DNA of 64,000 nt, from contig NZ_CP054932.1 of assembly GCF_013364275.1 (NCBI RefSeq), positions 248,001-312,000 of the forward strand, in the 5' to 3' direction. This DNA comes from Actinomadura sp. NAK00032. GTDB lineage: Bacteria > Actinomycetota > Actinomycetes > Streptosporangiales > Streptosporangiaceae. The notes under the pieces were generated by a model, which was given only the letters and a program-made list of their open reading frames with translations, was not told the DNA's origin and ran no database searches. A program made the position numbers and the translations under genes. Shown here in pieces: positions 61,869-64,000 of the stretch; the stretch's first letter is position 1, and every line of letters starts with the position of its first letter.

Positions 61869-62303
61869 TTAGCGAGGTGCCGCGAGTACGTCCCGCAGTA
61901 CGTGCGCGAGCGTGACGCGGGCCAGCTCGTGTCTCACGGTATCCTCGATGCCCTCGTAGATGCTCTGCATTGCCGGCTGGATGCCGTGACCCACCACACA
62001 TCCCTGGTCCGGGGTGGTGCGGTGCATTGCGAACAGCGGCCCGGGTTCCACTGCCTCGTACACGTCGAGCAGGGTCATCGACTCCAGCTCGCGTGCCAGC
62101 GACCAGCCCGCGCCCACGCCCCGCCGGGACTCCACGAGCCCGGCCCTGCGCAGCTCGCCGAGCAGTCGTCTGATCACCACGGGGTTGGTGTTCGCGCTGG
62201 TCGCGATCTGCTCTGAGGTGGCGACCTCATGGCCCTGGCGCTGGTAGAGGCCGATCCAGGCCAGCGCGTGGGCGGCGATGGTCAGCCTGCTGTTGGCGCT
62301 CAT
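61869..62303 (-). CDS. Rrf2-family transcriptional regulator
   Basis: The protein is 144 residues. The helix-turn-helix is TSEQIATSANTNPVVIRRLL, then GELRRAGLVESRRGVGAGWS, with the wing. The only cysteine is in DQGCVVGHGIQ, so it lacks the three-cysteine iron-sulfur set of IscR/NsrR; a redox or other cue through one cysteine is possible. The ATG at 62303 has GAGGAGGA upstream. It is divergent from the SDR gene with inverted repeats between (62334-62393). Confidence 0.87.
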   Translation of the reverse strand: MSANSRLTIAAHALAWIGLYQRQGHEVATSEQIATSANTNPVVIRRLLGELRRAGLVESRRGVGAGWSLARELESMTLLDVYEAVEPGPLFAMHRTTPDQGCVVGHGIQPAMQSIYEGIEDTVRHELARVTLAHVLRDVLAAPR

Positions 62304-62333
62304 GGGCTCCTCCTCTCGGCCACAACGCTTCAT

Positions 62334-62393
62334 GTTACGGCAGTCGTAACAGGGAAGGTTGCAACGGGTTGTCGTAACAATTAATGTTGCGAC
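62334..62393. promoter_or_regulatory. Two inverted repeats between the Rrf2 and SDR genes
   Basis: Site 1, GTTACG-N5-CGTAAC (62334-62350), is a perfect palindrome. Site 2, GTCGTAACA-N5-TGTTGCGAC (62371-62393), has one mismatch. They share the GTAAC/GTTAC core and lie between the divergent genes, the expected place for the regulator's operators. Confidence 0.7.
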
Positions 62394-62427
62394 TGTCGGA
62401 AAGGGATCAATCAACGAGGTGAGAAGA

Positions 62428-63183
62428 ATGAGCAGGCCACTCACGGGCAAGGTCGCCCTGGTCACCGGGGGATCGCGCGGACTGGGAGCCGCGACCGTAC
62501 GGCTGCTGGCCGAGCAGGGCGCCGACGTCGCCTTCACCTACGTCAGCTCCGAGAAGCAGGCGCAGGCCGTCGTCGACGAGGTGCACGGCAAGGGAGCGAA
62601 GGCCGTCGCCTTCAAGTCCGACCAGGCGGACACGAGCCGGGCGCCGGCGCTGATCAACGACGTGGTCGCGCACTTCGGCGGCCTGGACATCCTCGTCAAC
62701 AACGCGGCGATCTCGGTGGAGCAGGGCCGCACGGTGGACGACCCGGACGCCGACACCGCCGCACTGGACCGGATGCACGCCACCAACTACCTCGGCGTGA
62801 TCGCCGTCATCCGGGCCGCCTCCCGAGTGCTGCGCACGGGCGGCCGCATCATCACGGTGAGTTCCGGACTGGGCTCCCGGGTCGGCGTCCCGGGCGTTGC
62901 CGACTACTCGGCGACCAAGTCAGGCATCGAGAGGTACACCATGGGGGTCGCACGGGACCTCGGGCCCCGCGACATCACGGCCAACGTCGTGGAAGCCGGG
63001 CTGATGGACAGCGGCATGCAACCGCCGGACCCCGACACCCTCAAGGCCCTGCTCAGCTCGCTGTCCCTGCAACGCATGGGGCACCCCGACGAAATCGCCG
63101 CGGCGATCGCCTTCCTGGCGAGCCCCGCCGCGTCGTACGTCACGGGCGCGGTGCTGGACGCCCACGGCGGCTACAACGCCTGA
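62428..63183 (+). CDS. Short-chain dehydrogenase/reductase
   Basis: The protein is 251 residues. The NAD(P) motif is LVTGGSRGLGAATVRLL, the NNAG-equivalent is VNNAAIS, and the catalytic set is Ser in VSSGLGSR, then YSATK (Tyr and Lys). It ends in GAVLDAHGGYNA, the FabG-like end. It reduces or oxidises a carbonyl/alcohol with NADP(H); substrate unknown. It is divergent from, and probably repressed by, the Rrf2 regulator. Confidence 0.9.
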   Translation: MSRPLTGKVALVTGGSRGLGAATVRLLAEQGADVAFTYVSSEKQAQAVVDEVHGKGAKAVAFKSDQADTSRAPALINDVVAHFGGLDILVNNAAISVEQGRTVDDPDADTAALDRMHATNYLGVIAVIRAASRVLRTGGRIITVSSGLGSRVGVPGVADYSATKSGIERYTMGVARDLGPRDITANVVEAGLMDSGMQPPDPDTLKALLSSLSLQRMGHPDEIAAAIAFLASPAASYVTGAVLDAHGGYNA

Positions 63184-63579
63184 ACCCGAACCCCTGCCGC
63201 GTGCCCCGAAGGACATCGCGTCTTCGGGGCGCGCACCGCCGACGACCCGCGTGTGCGTGGACACGCCTCAAGAAGCCCGGATCGTGATCGTGTTACGAGC
63301 TCTAAGCGAGTAGGTCGACATCTACGAGCCCTCTCGCCTCGTCGGGTTGGACGTGCGCGAAGGGGGGCCGCGCGACCCTCAGCCCCCCGCGGGCCGGAGG
63401 GCACGCCCGCGCGAATCCGTCTGTCACAGCGTCTCGCCGTTCGCGCGGGCGCACCCTCCGGGACGGGGGTGGGTGCTAACGCGCTTGCTGACAACGAGGT
63501 CGGATGACCTTGGACGGGCGGGAGGTCGCCGCGCTGGCCAGGAGACACCGGGAGACATGCCTGGACCGCCGTGATCTTG
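63184..63579. other. Intergenic region without a recognised gene
   Basis: Apart from the terminator at its left end, no coding sequence, repeat or RNA gene was supported here. It lies between the SDR gene and the partial tRNA-Arg copy. Confidence 0.5.
63199..63234 (+). terminator. Terminator after the SDR gene
   Basis: GCGTGCCCCGAAG pairs with CTTCGGGGCGCGC (63222-63234) apart from one mismatch. It begins 16 bp after the SDR stop. Confidence 0.7.
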
Positions 63580-63622
63580 CTACGGATCAGAAGGTCAGGG
63601 GTCCGAATCCCTTCGGGTGCGC
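63580..63622 (+). repeat. Partial tRNA-Arg copy, attachment-site scar
   Basis: Bases 63580-63622 repeat 60972-61014 (tRNA-Arg from the anticodon loop to the 3' end) with two mismatches (C for T). The repeat continues into the downstream hairpin. It marks the right end of the degenerate element beginning after tRNA-Arg. Confidence 0.85.
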
Positions 63623-63632
63623 ACCAGGTCAG

Positions 63633-63660
63633 AGCCCCCTTGCGATCGTGCAAGGGGGCT
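63633..63660 (+). terminator. Terminator copy after the partial tRNA-Arg
   Basis: AGCCCCCTTGC pairs with GCAAGGGGGCT and is followed by TTTTGC. It corresponds to the tRNA-Arg terminator at 61022. Confidence 0.75.
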
Positions 63661-63724
63661 TTTGCGTGCGCCATGGGAGCCGTGAGCACCCGGTCGGGCC
63701 TCGAAGAGGGCGCGGCTCAGCGAC

Positions 63725-64000
63725 TCAGCCGCTCTCGGTGAGCAGATGCCCATGGACGTCCTTTGTGGTCGCGATGGACGTGTGTCCGCGGATCGTCGGA
63801 GACGGCGTGGGACGGCGTCCATTGCGCCAGCATCTGCGAGGTTCCCGAGTGGCGCAGCTTATGCGGATGCCAGTGGCCGAGGCCCGCCCGCTCGGCCGGC
63901 TTGGAGAAAGCGTCCATGGGAGTGTCGACGAGATGCGGAGTCAGGACGAGCGTCCGGCATTCGTCTCCCCGGCCGTGAGCCTTCCTGCCGCTCGGGGGCG
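63725..64000 (-). pseudogene. Frameshifted tyrosine integrase (C-terminal part, continues beyond the window)
   Basis: The frame at the right reads FSKPAERAGLGHWHPHKLRH, then SGTSQMLAQ; after a change of frame near 63795 it reads IRGHTSIATTKDVHGHLLTE, then SG and a stop. Together these are the HxLRH and GH...TT..Y region of a tyrosine integrase, but the Tyr is replaced by His (DVHGHL) and the frame is broken. It lies next to the partial tRNA-Arg, pointing toward it, like the remnant at 61086. Confidence 0.75.

Overview
The window is high-GC actinobacterial DNA. The family content points to a filamentous actinomycete of the Streptosporangiales type, for example an Actinomadura relative: several DUF397 proteins, an XRE regulator with a DUF5753-like tail and a divergent anti-sigma-type ATPase, a DUF6461 protein, a CU044_5270-family protein, a YqeB-like and an STM3941-like membrane protein, and SUKH/HEAT proteins. 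This assignment is inferred from gene families, not from a marker gene. No rRNA and no CRISPR array were seen. Two tRNA genes are present: Ser(GCT) and Arg(ACG).

Chromosomal part, about 1-40000. Positions 1-18100 hold single-gene regulators and enzymes (two AraC regulators, VOC, SRPBCC, SAM methyltransferase, sulfotransferase, MerR, MDR reductase) and a long minus-strand run of poorly characterised proteins (ASCH, SUKH-HEAT, VOC, SIMPL, leucine-rich, two membrane-protein genes). Positions 18200-22850 form a compact secreted arabinoxylan-degrading cluster: a ricin-CE1-type esterase and a GH10 xylanase on the minus strand, and a divergent ricin-GH62 arabinofuranosidase. Palindromic operator-like sites lie between xylanase and arabinofuranosidase. 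Next come an aldo/keto reductase with two operators 33 bp apart, an ECF sigma factor with its CU044_5270 partner, HEAT and SUKH proteins, a TetR/reductase divergent pair, a class-C-type serine hydrolase, and an AraC/MFS convergent pair. Two decayed copies of a DUF397/XRE/ATPase module lie at 27.3-27.7 kb and 36.7-37.5 kb.

Integrative mobilizable element, 40046-60145. A perfect 58-bp direct repeat of the tRNA-Ser 3' portion bounds a 20,042-bp element. From right to left it carries a tyrosine integrase next to the intact tRNA, a small helix-turn-helix protein, an excisionase-like protein, a relaxase, a MobC-like protein with a hairpin-rich candidate oriT, the intact XRE/DUF397/ATPase module, a membrane-anchored STAND-WD40 protein, a NIPSNAP protein, McrB and McrC, a large NB-ARC-TPR (NLR-like) protein, a small partner protein, and a frameshifted IS. 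No FtsK/TraB-type pump was recognised, so it looks mobilizable rather than self-conjugative. The cargo resembles a defence island. The NLR N-terminus and the C-terminus of the convergent small protein share a RHIM-like motif, which suggests an amyloid-signalling receptor/effector pair.

Second att locus, 60941-64000. tRNA-Arg(ACG) is followed by an integrase remnant, a frameshifted alpha-CTD-like helix-hairpin-helix gene, an Rrf2 regulator with a divergent SDR gene, a second partial copy of the tRNA-Arg 3' half with its terminator, and another decayed integrase that runs off the window. This looks like tandem accretion of elements at one tRNA.
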